Positions 43,357 to 50,393 of a stretch of DNA of 64,000 nt are shown here, in pieces (position 1 is the stretch's first letter; every line of letters begins with the position of its first letter). Below the pieces are notes generated by a model. It was given only the letters and a program-made list of their open reading frames with translations. It was not told where the DNA came from and ran no database searches. The stretch covers positions 124,001 to 188,000 of the forward strand of contig NZ_FNEJ01000005.1 of the NCBI RefSeq assembly GCF_900100085.1, in the 5' to 3' direction. The stretch comes from Salipiger marinus. Its GTDB lineage: Bacteria; Pseudomonadota; Alphaproteobacteria; Rhodobacterales; Rhodobacteraceae. The translations under genes were made by a program, and so were the position numbers.

Positions 43357-44363
43357 GTGCGCTGACCGACATCACCGTGCTGGACCGGTCCGGCACCGTC
43401 GCGGGCCAGTTCTGCGGCAAGCTGCTGGCCGATTTTGGCGCCGAGGTCTGGCTGGGGGACGCGGGCTCCGCCTCCCCGACCATCGCCGCCGGGGCAAAGC
43501 CGGGCCGCGCGCTCGACATCCATCTCAACCTGCGCAAGCGGCGCGGCTGTCCAGCAGATCCGGATGTGGTGCTTTGCGCGCCCGACGAGACGGCAGAGGC
43601 CGCGCGGGCGCGGTTCCCCGAGGCGCTCGCCGTGCGCATCACCGGCTTTGGCGATACCGGGCCCAAGGCGGGCTGGCGCGCGCCGGAAATCGTGCTTCAG
43701 GCGCAGTCGGGCATGATGATCTCGAACGGCATCCGCGGGCGCGAGCCGCTTTATGGCGTGGCGCAGCGCGCCTCCTTCGCGGCGGGGCAGGCGGCCTATG
43801 TCCAGATCCTCGCCTCGCTGCGCGCGAGGCGGCAGGGGGCGGGCGGGGACAGCATCCGCATCGACGCGGCGGAAGTCGCGGCGACGATGTGTTTTCCCTA
43901 TGTGCTGCAGACCATCTACAACGGCACCGACCGGCGTCGCGGCGATCAGGACATTCCCGCCGGAGAGGTCAAGTGCCGGGGTGCGTGGATCTGCCTCTGG
44001 GTCTATTCCAACCGCTTCGCCGCCTTGTGCAAGGCGACAGGGCTGGAGCAATGCCTGACCGATCCGCGATTTGCCGAGGTGGCGGAGCGCCAGCAGAACT
44101 GGCGGGCGTTTTTCGATCTGGTGCAGGCCAAGGTTGCCGACCGCGACCCCGATGCCTTTGTGGCCGAACTTCAGGCGATGAACATCATTGCGGCCCGCGC
44201 CTACCGGATCTCTGAAATCCGCGAAAGCCGCCATCTCGCCGCGCGCGGCTACTGGCGCCGGGTCACCATCGGGGGCCGGGATTACGTGCTGCCGGGCGCG
44301 CCATTCCGGTTGAGCGAAACACCCGCACTGCCGCAGGAGGAGCGCCGCCATGCTTGTGCTTGA
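43353..44363 (+). CDS. CoA-transferase family III subunit lacking the catalytic Asp
   Basis: A 336-residue CaiB/BaiF protein, shorter than the usual about 400. The start overlaps the DppF stop by four bases. The N-terminal LDRSGTVAGQFCGKLLADFGAEVW and the ITGFGDTGPKAGWRAPEIVLQAQSG region show the family. Aligned without gaps to the next protein around ILASL/ILTAL, the catalytic aspartate of class III transferases (Asp181 in the neighbour, motif YMDPIGG) corresponds to Ser141 here (RASFAAG). It therefore is probably the non-catalytic half of a heteromeric transferase, as known for benzylsuccinate and malate CoA-transferases. It overlaps the partner gene by 14 bases. Confidence 0.85.
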   Translation: MSALTDITVLDRSGTVAGQFCGKLLADFGAEVWLGDAGSASPTIAAGAKPGRALDIHLNLRKRRGCPADPDVVLCAPDETAEAARARFPEALAVRITGFGDTGPKAGWRAPEIVLQAQSGMMISNGIRGREPLYGVAQRASFAAGQAAYVQILASLRARRQGAGGDSIRIDAAEVAATMCFPYVLQTIYNGTDRRRGDQDIPAGEVKCRGAWICLWVYSNRFAALCKATGLEQCLTDPRFAEVAERQQNWRAFFDLVQAKVADRDPDAFVAELQAMNIIAARAYRISEIRESRHLAARGYWRRVTIGGRDYVLPGAPFRLSETPALPQEERRHACA

Positions 44364-45588
44364 AGGGCTGCGCGTGGTCGAGCTGACAACCGCATGGGCC
44401 GGGCCGATGGCCGGGCGCATCCTTGCCTGGTATGGGGCCGAAAGCGTCCATATCGAAAGCCCGACCCGCACCAACACGTGGAGATCGAACCGCGACGCTC
44501 CGTCGCCGCCGACCTATCCCGACCTTGATCCGGGCGCCCGGCCTTGGGACCGCTGCTTCACCTTCAACTCGCAGAACGTCAACAAGCGTTCGCTGGTCGT
44601 GGATCTGAAGACCGAGGACGGGTTTGCCGCCGTCTACAGCCTGATCGGGCAGGCGGACGTGCTGATCTGCAACTTCCGCCCCGGAATGCTGGACCGGCTG
44701 GGGCTGGGCTATGACAAGCTGCACGCGGAATTTCCGCGCCTCATCGTCATGGAAATGCCCGCCTACGGGCTGACCGGGCCGGATGCCAGCTATGCCGCAC
44801 TTGGCCCCACCATGGAGATGGCCGCAGGCATGTCCGCGATGATCGCCTATCCCGGCGGGCAGCCGACAGTGACCGGGCCCAGCTACATGGATCCCATCGG
44901 CGGCTTCAACGGCGCAGCCGCGATCCTGACGGCGCTGCATCACCGCGACCGGACCGGGCAGGGCCAGCATATCGAGATGGCGCAGGTCGAGGCCGCGATG
45001 CAGTTCATCGGGGCGGAGCTGATCGAGGGCCGCGATGTGGTCCCCGAGGGCAACCATCTGCCCGACGCCGCCCCGCACAACGCCTATCCGGCAGAGGCCG
45101 AGGATGCGTGGATCGTCATCGCCTGTTTTTCGGACGAGGACTGGGCGCTGCTCGCGGCGCAGATCGGCGGGGCGGCAGAGGAGGCACGCTTCGCCACGCT
45201 GGCCGGGCGCAAGACGCATGAGGCGGAGCTTGACCGGCTGATCGCCGACTGGACCACAGGGCAGGACCGGCACGCGCTGGCCGAGCGGCTGCAGGCTCTG
45301 GGCCTTGCCGCGGCAGCGGTGGAGACGGCGCCGGATCTGGCCGCCTCGGCCTATCTGCACGAGCGGGACCATTTCACGACGCTGACCCATCCACACGCAG
45401 GCACGCATCCGCATCCGAACCTGCCGCTGCATTCGGAAACGGCGCAGGGCAGTGCCCGCAGCGCCGCCCCGGGTTATGGCGAGGGCAACGCCTATATCCT
45501 GCGCGAAGTGCTGGGTCTGCCCGAGGAGGAGGTGCGCCGGATGCTGTCCAGCGGGGCCTTTGCCGATGTGCCGGCGCCGGGGGTGTGA
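44350..45588 (+). CDS. CoA-transferase family III, catalytic subunit
   Basis: A 412-residue CaiB/BaiF enzyme. It starts LVLEGLRVVELTTAWAGPMAGRILAWYGAESVHIE, and has NVNKRSLVVDLKTEDG near residue 77, NFRPGMLDRLGLGYD at 108, and the catalytic Asp181 in YMDPIGG ahead of GQGQHIEMAQVEA. Class III transferases move CoA from succinyl-CoA or acetyl-CoA to an organic acid through an aspartyl-CoA intermediate. With the inactive-looking partner upstream it probably forms a two-subunit enzyme that activates the acid produced by the pathway. It shares a GTGATG junction with the MaoC-like gene. Confidence 0.92.
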   Translation: MLVLEGLRVVELTTAWAGPMAGRILAWYGAESVHIESPTRTNTWRSNRDAPSPPTYPDLDPGARPWDRCFTFNSQNVNKRSLVVDLKTEDGFAAVYSLIGQADVLICNFRPGMLDRLGLGYDKLHAEFPRLIVMEMPAYGLTGPDASYAALGPTMEMAAGMSAMIAYPGGQPTVTGPSYMDPIGGFNGAAAILTALHHRDRTGQGQHIEMAQVEAAMQFIGAELIEGRDVVPEGNHLPDAAPHNAYPAEAEDAWIVIACFSDEDWALLAAQIGGAAEEARFATLAGRKTHEAELDRLIADWTTGQDRHALAERLQALGLAAAAVETAPDLAASAYLHERDHFTTLTHPHAGTHPHPNLPLHSETAQGSARSAAPGYGEGNAYILREVLGLPEEEVRRMLSSGAFADVPAPGV

Positions 45589-46400
45589 TGGACATGCTTC
45601 CCGAACGGCTTGAGCTTACCGCCATCCTCGACCCGAAGCCCCGCTACAAGGGCACCAGCCACGAAGACGCCACGGCCCGCGCCATGGGGTTCCGGGCCGC
45701 GCTGCTGCCGGGGGTCTTTGTTTACGGCCACGCGACGCGCCTTGCGGTCATGGGCTGGGGCGAGGACTGGCTGGCGCGGGGCCGCGCACAGGTCCGGTTC
45801 CGCCGTCCGGTGCATGCGGGCGATCCGCTTGTCGTCGAACGCGGCGCGCTGGTGCGCGGCGCCAATGGCGTCGACGCGCCGGTGCAGGTGTCAAACGCCG
45901 ACACCGGAGAGATCGTGCTGGACGGCAGCTTCGGCCTTGCCGACGCGCCCGAAGTGGCGCCCGCGCAGCTGCCGATCCTGCCAAGCCTCACCCCCCGCCG
46001 CCCCATCCTGCCCGGCGAGGTTCCGGTCGGTCTGCAGCTTGGTGCGGAGCCTTCGGTGCTTGATGCCGCCACGGTGCACGAATCCCTCGCCGATTTCCAC
46101 GAGACCGAGCCGATCTATGCCGAACGGGGTCTGGTGCATTCGGGCTGCCTGATCCGCAAGACCATGGGCGATGCGCTCGGGAATCTTACCCTGCCGATGC
46201 CGGTCATCTTTACCGGTCTTTCGGTATCGCATCTCGCCCCCGCGCCGGTGGGGGCCACCTACCGAACCTCGTCCTGCCTGACCCGAAGCTGGGACGCGCG
46301 CGGCAAGCATTACTTCGAAACCGACGAGTGGCTGATTGCCGATGGCGTGCCGGTCGCACGGCATCTCCGCCAGAACCTATATGCAATGGACACCAAATGA
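45588..46400 (+). CDS. MaoC-like hot-dog-fold protein, possible acyl-CoA hydratase
   Basis: A 270-residue protein. I use the ATG inside the upstream stop (TGATG); a GTG three bases earlier is possible. Residues 15-120 resemble the R-hydratase/MaoC fold: YKGTSHEDATARAMGFRAALLPGVFVYGHATRLAV carries the Gly-Phe-ARALLPG-type loop of double hot-dog hydratases, and RAQVRFRRPVHAGDPLVVER the central strand. A second hot-dog half fills the remainder. It would add water to an enoyl-CoA or act as a thioesterase-like dehydratase. Its place directly after the CoA-transferase suits a CoA-thioester intermediate. The exact reaction is not known. Confidence 0.7.
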   Translation: MDMLPERLELTAILDPKPRYKGTSHEDATARAMGFRAALLPGVFVYGHATRLAVMGWGEDWLARGRAQVRFRRPVHAGDPLVVERGALVRGANGVDAPVQVSNADTGEIVLDGSFGLADAPEVAPAQLPILPSLTPRRPILPGEVPVGLQLGAEPSVLDAATVHESLADFHETEPIYAERGLVHSGCLIRKTMGDALGNLTLPMPVIFTGLSVSHLAPAPVGATYRTSSCLTRSWDARGKHYFETDEWLIADGVPVARHLRQNLYAMDTK

Positions 46401-47500
46401 AGATCGCGAAACTTGAAACTTTCTGCACCCCGCTGATCGGCTTCCTGCGGGTCACCACCGAGTGCGGGGCACAGGGCTGGGGGCAGGTCTCGACCTACAA
46501 TGCCGACATTTCCTGCACGGTCTTTCACCGGCAGGTCGCGCGCCATGCACTTGGGGCGGATGCGACCGATATCGCCGGTCTGGTGCAGCGCATCGGCGAT
46601 GCGGAACTGAAATTCCCGGGCACCTATCTGCGCCGCGCGACCGGTGCGCTGGACACTGCGCTGTGGGATCTGCGCGGCAAGGCCGAGGGCAAGCCCGTCA
46701 CCGCCCTTCTGGGTGGCACACCCGGCCCGCTGCGGGTCTATGGCTCGTCCATGCGCCGCGACATCACCGCCGCGGACGAGGCCGCGCGTCTGTGCCACCT
46801 GCGGGACACGCTGGGGATCGATGCCTTCAAGTGGCGTGTCGGCAAGGAGGCGGGCCGCGATATCGACAAATGGCCGGGCCGCACCGAAGAAATCGTGCCC
46901 CATGTCAGCAAGGCACTGGGCGACGGGGTGACCAAGCTCGTCGATGCCAATTCCGGCTTCTCGCCGGCCCGCGCGATCGAGGTCGGGCGGTTGCTTGAGG
47001 ATCACGGCATCAGCCATTTCGAGGAACCCTGCCCCTACTGGGAACATGACTGGACACGGCAGGTCACCGAAGCCCTGTCGATCGACGTGACCGGCGGTGA
47101 ACAGGATTGCGAGCTGTCCTCATGGCAGTCCATCATCGGCGGGCGTTGCGTGAACGTGGTGCAGCCGGACGTGCTGTATCTGGGCGGGATGTGCCGCACG
47201 CTCGAGGTCGCCCGCATGGCCGCCGAGGCCGGGATGACCTGCACGCCGCATTCGGCCAACCACGGCCTTGTGACGCTGTGCGCCATGCACATCCTTCGCG
47301 CCATTCCCAACGCGGGCCCCTATCTCGAATACTCGATCGAGGGGCCTTACACCCAGCAATGGGCCGATCACCTGTTCGTCGAGCGTCCCTATGCGGTCCG
47401 CGACGGTCAGGTCGAGGTTTCGGACGCGCCGGGCTGGGGGATCGAGGTGGCCCCGGCATTTCTGGAAAAAGCCGCCTATGCCGTGACCGAAGCCGCCTAG
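46397..47500 (+). CDS. second enolase-superfamily enzyme, mandelate racemase group
   Basis: A 367-residue MR/MLE-type protein that overlaps the MaoC-like gene by four bases. It lacks the usual long N-terminus (MKIAKLETFCTPLIGFLRVTT). Barrel motifs are FKWRVGK (Lys region), LVDANSGFS (Asp), HFEEPCP (Glu), TGGEQD (Glu), VVQPDVLYLGG (Asp) and CTPHSANHGL (His), giving an Asp-His dyad as in tartrate/galactarate-type dehydratases. The sequence is only distantly like the first member at 36684, so the two probably act on different intermediates or epimers. It is the last gene of the coupled run that starts at 37941. Confidence 0.88.
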   Translation: MKIAKLETFCTPLIGFLRVTTECGAQGWGQVSTYNADISCTVFHRQVARHALGADATDIAGLVQRIGDAELKFPGTYLRRATGALDTALWDLRGKAEGKPVTALLGGTPGPLRVYGSSMRRDITAADEAARLCHLRDTLGIDAFKWRVGKEAGRDIDKWPGRTEEIVPHVSKALGDGVTKLVDANSGFSPARAIEVGRLLEDHGISHFEEPCPYWEHDWTRQVTEALSIDVTGGEQDCELSSWQSIIGGRCVNVVQPDVLYLGGMCRTLEVARMAAEAGMTCTPHSANHGLVTLCAMHILRAIPNAGPYLEYSIEGPYTQQWADHLFVERPYAVRDGQVEVSDAPGWGIEVAPAFLEKAAYAVTEAA

Positions 47501-47589
47501 GCCCGGTTTCGGAAGCTCTGGACATGATCCGCGCCGCCGAAAGCTCTGCGGAGGTCGGCGGCGCGGCATGAGAATGGCATGATTAACCT

Positions 47590-47612
47590 ATTTGTCAGAC
47601 CTTTTAATCTTT
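47590..47612. promoter_or_regulatory. possible GntR operator upstream of the gntR gene
   Basis: An AT-rich stretch contains TTTGTCAGACCTTT, whose GTC-A-GAC centre resembles FadR/GntR operators (TnGTnnnACnA). It lies 45-65 bases ahead of the regulator ATG. Assignment by resemblance only. Confidence 0.3.
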
Positions 47613-47656
47613 TGCCGCCGATGCTAGCCTCTGCGTCATCAATACAAGGGGGCGGC

Positions 47657-48412
47657 ATGGCGCTGCGCGGTGAACTTCAGACCGGCGGTATCGTCCGCGA
47701 CGGGCTGTCGCGGCAGGTGGCGGACCAGCTGCGTGCGGCCATTGTCGAAGGACGGCTGAAGGTCGACGACCGGCTGCCGAACGAGGACGGGCTTGCGCAG
47801 CATTTCGGCGTGTCGCGGGCCACCATCCGCGAGGCGCTGAAAATCCTTGCGGCGCAGAACCTGATCCGGTCGCGGCGCGGTCCGGCGGGCGGCACCTTCG
47901 TGTCGCGCCCCGATCCGCAGGGGCTGGGATCCGCGATTGCCGACGCGGCCATGCTGCTGGTGGGCACTGGCGATATCGGCATGGAGGACATGCTGACCGC
48001 GCGCGCGGAAACCGAGGCCGTGTGCTGCCGCCTTGCCGCCCGCGCGCGCACCGCCGACGATCTTGCCGCGCTCCGCGCCGAGCTGGCGCTGCAGCGCGAC
48101 CCGACCCTGCGCGACGAGGAGTTCTGCGCCTCTGACCTGCGGTTTCACCGCGCGCTGGTGCAGGCCACGCACAACCCGCCGCTGAAGCTGATGATGTATG
48201 CGGTGATCGAAAGCTTCATTCCGGTGACCAACATGCTGATCTACCGCGACCATGAACGGCGTCTTTCGGTCGACCTGCATGAGGCGATCACCGACGCGGT
48301 CGCGGCGGGGGATGGCCCCCGCGCCGCCGAACTGATGGCCCGCCACCTTGAGGGGATGCGCGGCCTTCTGACTGCCACGCTTGACCGCCGCGCCGCCGGG
48401 CCTGCGGTCTGA
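47657..48412 (+). CDS. GntR family regulator, FadR/FCD subfamily
   Basis: A 251-residue regulator. The ATG at 47657 follows AAGGGGGCGGC; a longer reading begins in AT-rich leader. The winged helix has LPNEDGLAQHFGVSRATIREALKILAAQNLIRSRRG (residues 40-75), and the FCD effector domain follows (TARAETEAVCCRLAARA, DLRFHRALVQATHN, HEAITDAVAAGDGPRAAELMARHL), with His/Asp residues that commonly bind a metal and a small organic acid. It lies after the enolase/CoA-transferase operon and before an AcuI-like reductase, so it may regulate either or both. Confidence 0.92.
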   Translation: MALRGELQTGGIVRDGLSRQVADQLRAAIVEGRLKVDDRLPNEDGLAQHFGVSRATIREALKILAAQNLIRSRRGPAGGTFVSRPDPQGLGSAIADAAMLLVGTGDIGMEDMLTARAETEAVCCRLAARARTADDLAALRAELALQRDPTLRDEEFCASDLRFHRALVQATHNPPLKLMMYAVIESFIPVTNMLIYRDHERRLSVDLHEAITDAVAAGDGPRAAELMARHLEGMRGLLTATLDRRAAGPAV

Positions 48413-48439
48413 ACCATCTATCCCGGGAGGAGACAGGGA

Positions 48440-49435
48440 ATGAGCGACAGCTTTCGCGCCATGATGATCACCGATGTCGAGGGCAAGCCCAAGGCGGGCT
48501 TTGCCGACATCACCCAAGCCGATCTGCCCGAGCACGAGGTGCTGGTCGAGATCGCCTATTCGACGCTGAACTACAAGGACGGGCTGGCCCTGTCCGGCAA
48601 GGGCCGGATCGCGCGGCGGCGGCCCATGGTGGCGGGCATCGACCTTGCCGGAACCGTGGTCGACAGCTCCTCGCCCGACTGGGTGCCGGGTGACAAGGTG
48701 GTGGTGAACGGCTGGGGCCTGTCGGAAACCGAATGGGGCGGCTACAGCCGGTATCAGCGGCTGAAACCGCAATGGCTGACCCGGCTGCCCGCGGAGTTCA
48801 CCGCGCAGCAGGCGATGGCGATCGGCACGGCGGGCTATACGGCGGCGCTCTGCGTCGATGCGCTGGAACGCTGGGGCGCGATCCGTCCCGGCGGCGGCGA
48901 GGTGCTGGTGACCGGGGCGGCGGGCGGCGTGGGATCCACCGCGATCAGCCTGCTGGCGGCCAAGGGCTATACCGTCACCGCCGCCACCGGACGGCCCGAA
49001 ACCCATGATTACCTTGCCGGGCTGGGCGCCAGCGGCTTTGTCGCGCGGACCGATCTGGCAGAGCCGGGCGGTGCGCTGCAAAAGGAACGCTGGGCCGGGG
49101 CGGTCGACAGCGTGGGGTCGACCACGCTGGCCAATGTGCTGGCGCAGACCAGCTATGGCGGCGCCGTTGCGGCCTGCGGTCTGGCGGGGGGCATGGATCT
49201 GCCAGCCTCGGTGGCGCCGCATATCCTGCGCGGCATCGCCCTGCTGGGCATCGACAGCGTGATGGCGCCGCAGGACAAACGCGCAAGGGCATGGGCGCTG
49301 CTGGCGGCGCATCTGGACAAGGCCAAGCTCGACACCATCGCGCGGGTCGAGCCGATGTCGAACCTGCCACAGTTGGCAGAGGACATCGTCGCGGGCCGGA
49401 TCCGGGGCCGCGTGGTCATCGACGTGACCGGCTGA
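48440..49435 (+). CDS. acuI: AcuI-like NADPH-dependent acrylyl-CoA reductase (MDR family)
   Basis: A 331-residue medium-chain reductase of the YhdH/AcuI group. Typical features are STLNYKDGLALSGKGRIARRRPMVAGIDLAGTVV (residues 37-70), GDKVVVNGWGLSETEWGGY, the nucleotide motif VTGAAGGVGS near 157, and the C-terminal GRIRGRVVIDV. No zinc ligands are present. AcuI reduces toxic acryloyl-CoA to propionyl-CoA. No DMSP lyase or DddD-type gene is nearby, so here it may serve the upstream CoA-dependent pathway or act on another enoyl-CoA. It follows the GntR gene by 27 bases and has a GGGAGGAGA ribosome site. Confidence 0.85.
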   Translation: MSDSFRAMMITDVEGKPKAGFADITQADLPEHEVLVEIAYSTLNYKDGLALSGKGRIARRRPMVAGIDLAGTVVDSSSPDWVPGDKVVVNGWGLSETEWGGYSRYQRLKPQWLTRLPAEFTAQQAMAIGTAGYTAALCVDALERWGAIRPGGGEVLVTGAAGGVGSTAISLLAAKGYTVTAATGRPETHDYLAGLGASGFVARTDLAEPGGALQKERWAGAVDSVGSTTLANVLAQTSYGGAVAACGLAGGMDLPASVAPHILRGIALLGIDSVMAPQDKRARAWALLAAHLDKAKLDTIARVEPMSNLPQLAEDIVAGRIRGRVVIDVTG

Positions 49436-49835
49436 CCTGCCATCGCGGCGGGCCGGGAGATGTCTCGGCCCCCATGGTTCATCCCGCCGCGGCCTCGGGC
49501 AGTTCGACAAATACAGCGGGCCGTTCGCCTGACCTCCGGCATCGCCACCACGGCGCATAGGGCCAAGCCGGCGTGGCGACAAAGCACCTCCTCCACGTCC
49601 CCTCGATGGAGGAGCAGGTGGTCACCGGTCGGAGGATGGTGCCGCGCAGCAGGGCCTTGCCCTCGCGTTCTTTCCGTCTGCGCGACCTGCCCGCCGTGGT
49701 CGCCGCCGACGCCAAAGTGAGCATGGGTGGAGCCTGTGACTCGAGACAGCAGAACAGCCCGTCTCACGCCCAAAGCCCCGCGCCCCCATGGCCAGAGCGC
49801 GAAACAGCTGGCGATTTCCGCAAGGGCCACCGACA
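49436..49835. other. 400-base gap after acuI
   Basis: GGGCCG (49450-49455) and CGGCCC (49466-49471) form a short hairpin 15 bases after the acuI stop, a probable terminator. The rest has open frames on both strands but none with a start, ribosome site and recognisable product. Confidence 0.5.
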
Positions 49836-50264
49836 TCAGAGGTCAGGCCCCTTGTGGTCGGAGAGGCATTCCTCGTGGTCGCGCAGGACTTCAAGGATGC
49901 GGCAGTCCGCGACCCGGTCGCTATGGCATTCGCTGATCATCCGCTGAAGCTCGGCCTTCAGAGACTGCAGCCGGGCAATGCGCGCTTCGACCGCTTTCAG
50001 TTGCCTCTGGGCCACCGCGTCAATCTGCGCGCAGGACTTTTCCGGGCTGTCGGACAGATCCAGCAGCTCGCGGATGGCCTCCAGCGGGAAGCCGAGGTCG
50101 CGGGAGTGGCGGATGAACGCCAGCCGGTCCAGCTCGGCGGCGCCATAGCGGCGCTGGCCGCCATCGGTCCGGCCCGGTTCGGGCATCAGCCCGATCTGCT
50201 CGTAATAGCGCACGGTCTGCACCTTGGTCCCGGTCCGTTTGGCCAATGTCCCGATCGACAGCAT
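49836..50264 (-). CDS. MerR family heavy-metal regulator (ZntR/CadR/PbrR type)
   Basis: A 142-residue MerR protein starting MLSIGTLAKRTGTKVQTVRYYEQIGLM, the standard DNA-binding half. The metal-sensing cysteines of the Zn/Cd/Pb branch are present: Cys78 (KSCAQID) at the start of the dimer helix, then Cys113 and Cys121 in the C-terminal loop (ECHSDRVADC), with an extra Cys133 and several His. It is divergent from a ZntA-type ATPase, and a MerR-type promoter with 19-base spacing lies between them, so it almost certainly activates that gene when the metal binds. Confidence 0.92.
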   Translation of the reverse strand: MLSIGTLAKRTGTKVQTVRYYEQIGLMPEPGRTDGGQRRYGAAELDRLAFIRHSRDLGFPLEAIRELLDLSDSPEKSCAQIDAVAQRQLKAVEARIARLQSLKAELQRMISECHSDRVADCRILEVLRDHEECLSDHKGPDL

Positions 50265-50329
50265 GAGCCCACCCTCCAGCCTTGTCTTGCCCTACGCCGC
50301 TGCGGTTCCGGAGTTTTCCAAAAAATGGC

Positions 50330-50360
50330 TTGAACCTACAGTTGCTGTAGCTTCTATATC
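50330..50360 (+). promoter_or_regulatory. MerR-controlled promoter of the metal ATPase
   Basis: TTGAAC (50330-50335) and TATATC (50355-50360) are 19 bases apart, the stretched spacing typical of MerR targets. The perfect dyad CTACAG-TTG-CTGTAG (50336-50350) fills the spacer, resembling the CadR/PbrR operators. Confidence 0.85.
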
Positions 50361-50393
50361 GATGTCCAGCCGGGACTCACAAGGGGATGCACC

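Noticed and set aside
49573..49947. Forward frame of 124 codons between acuI and the MerR gene
   Set aside because: It runs into the reverse-strand MerR gene, has no ribosome site and no recognisable product.
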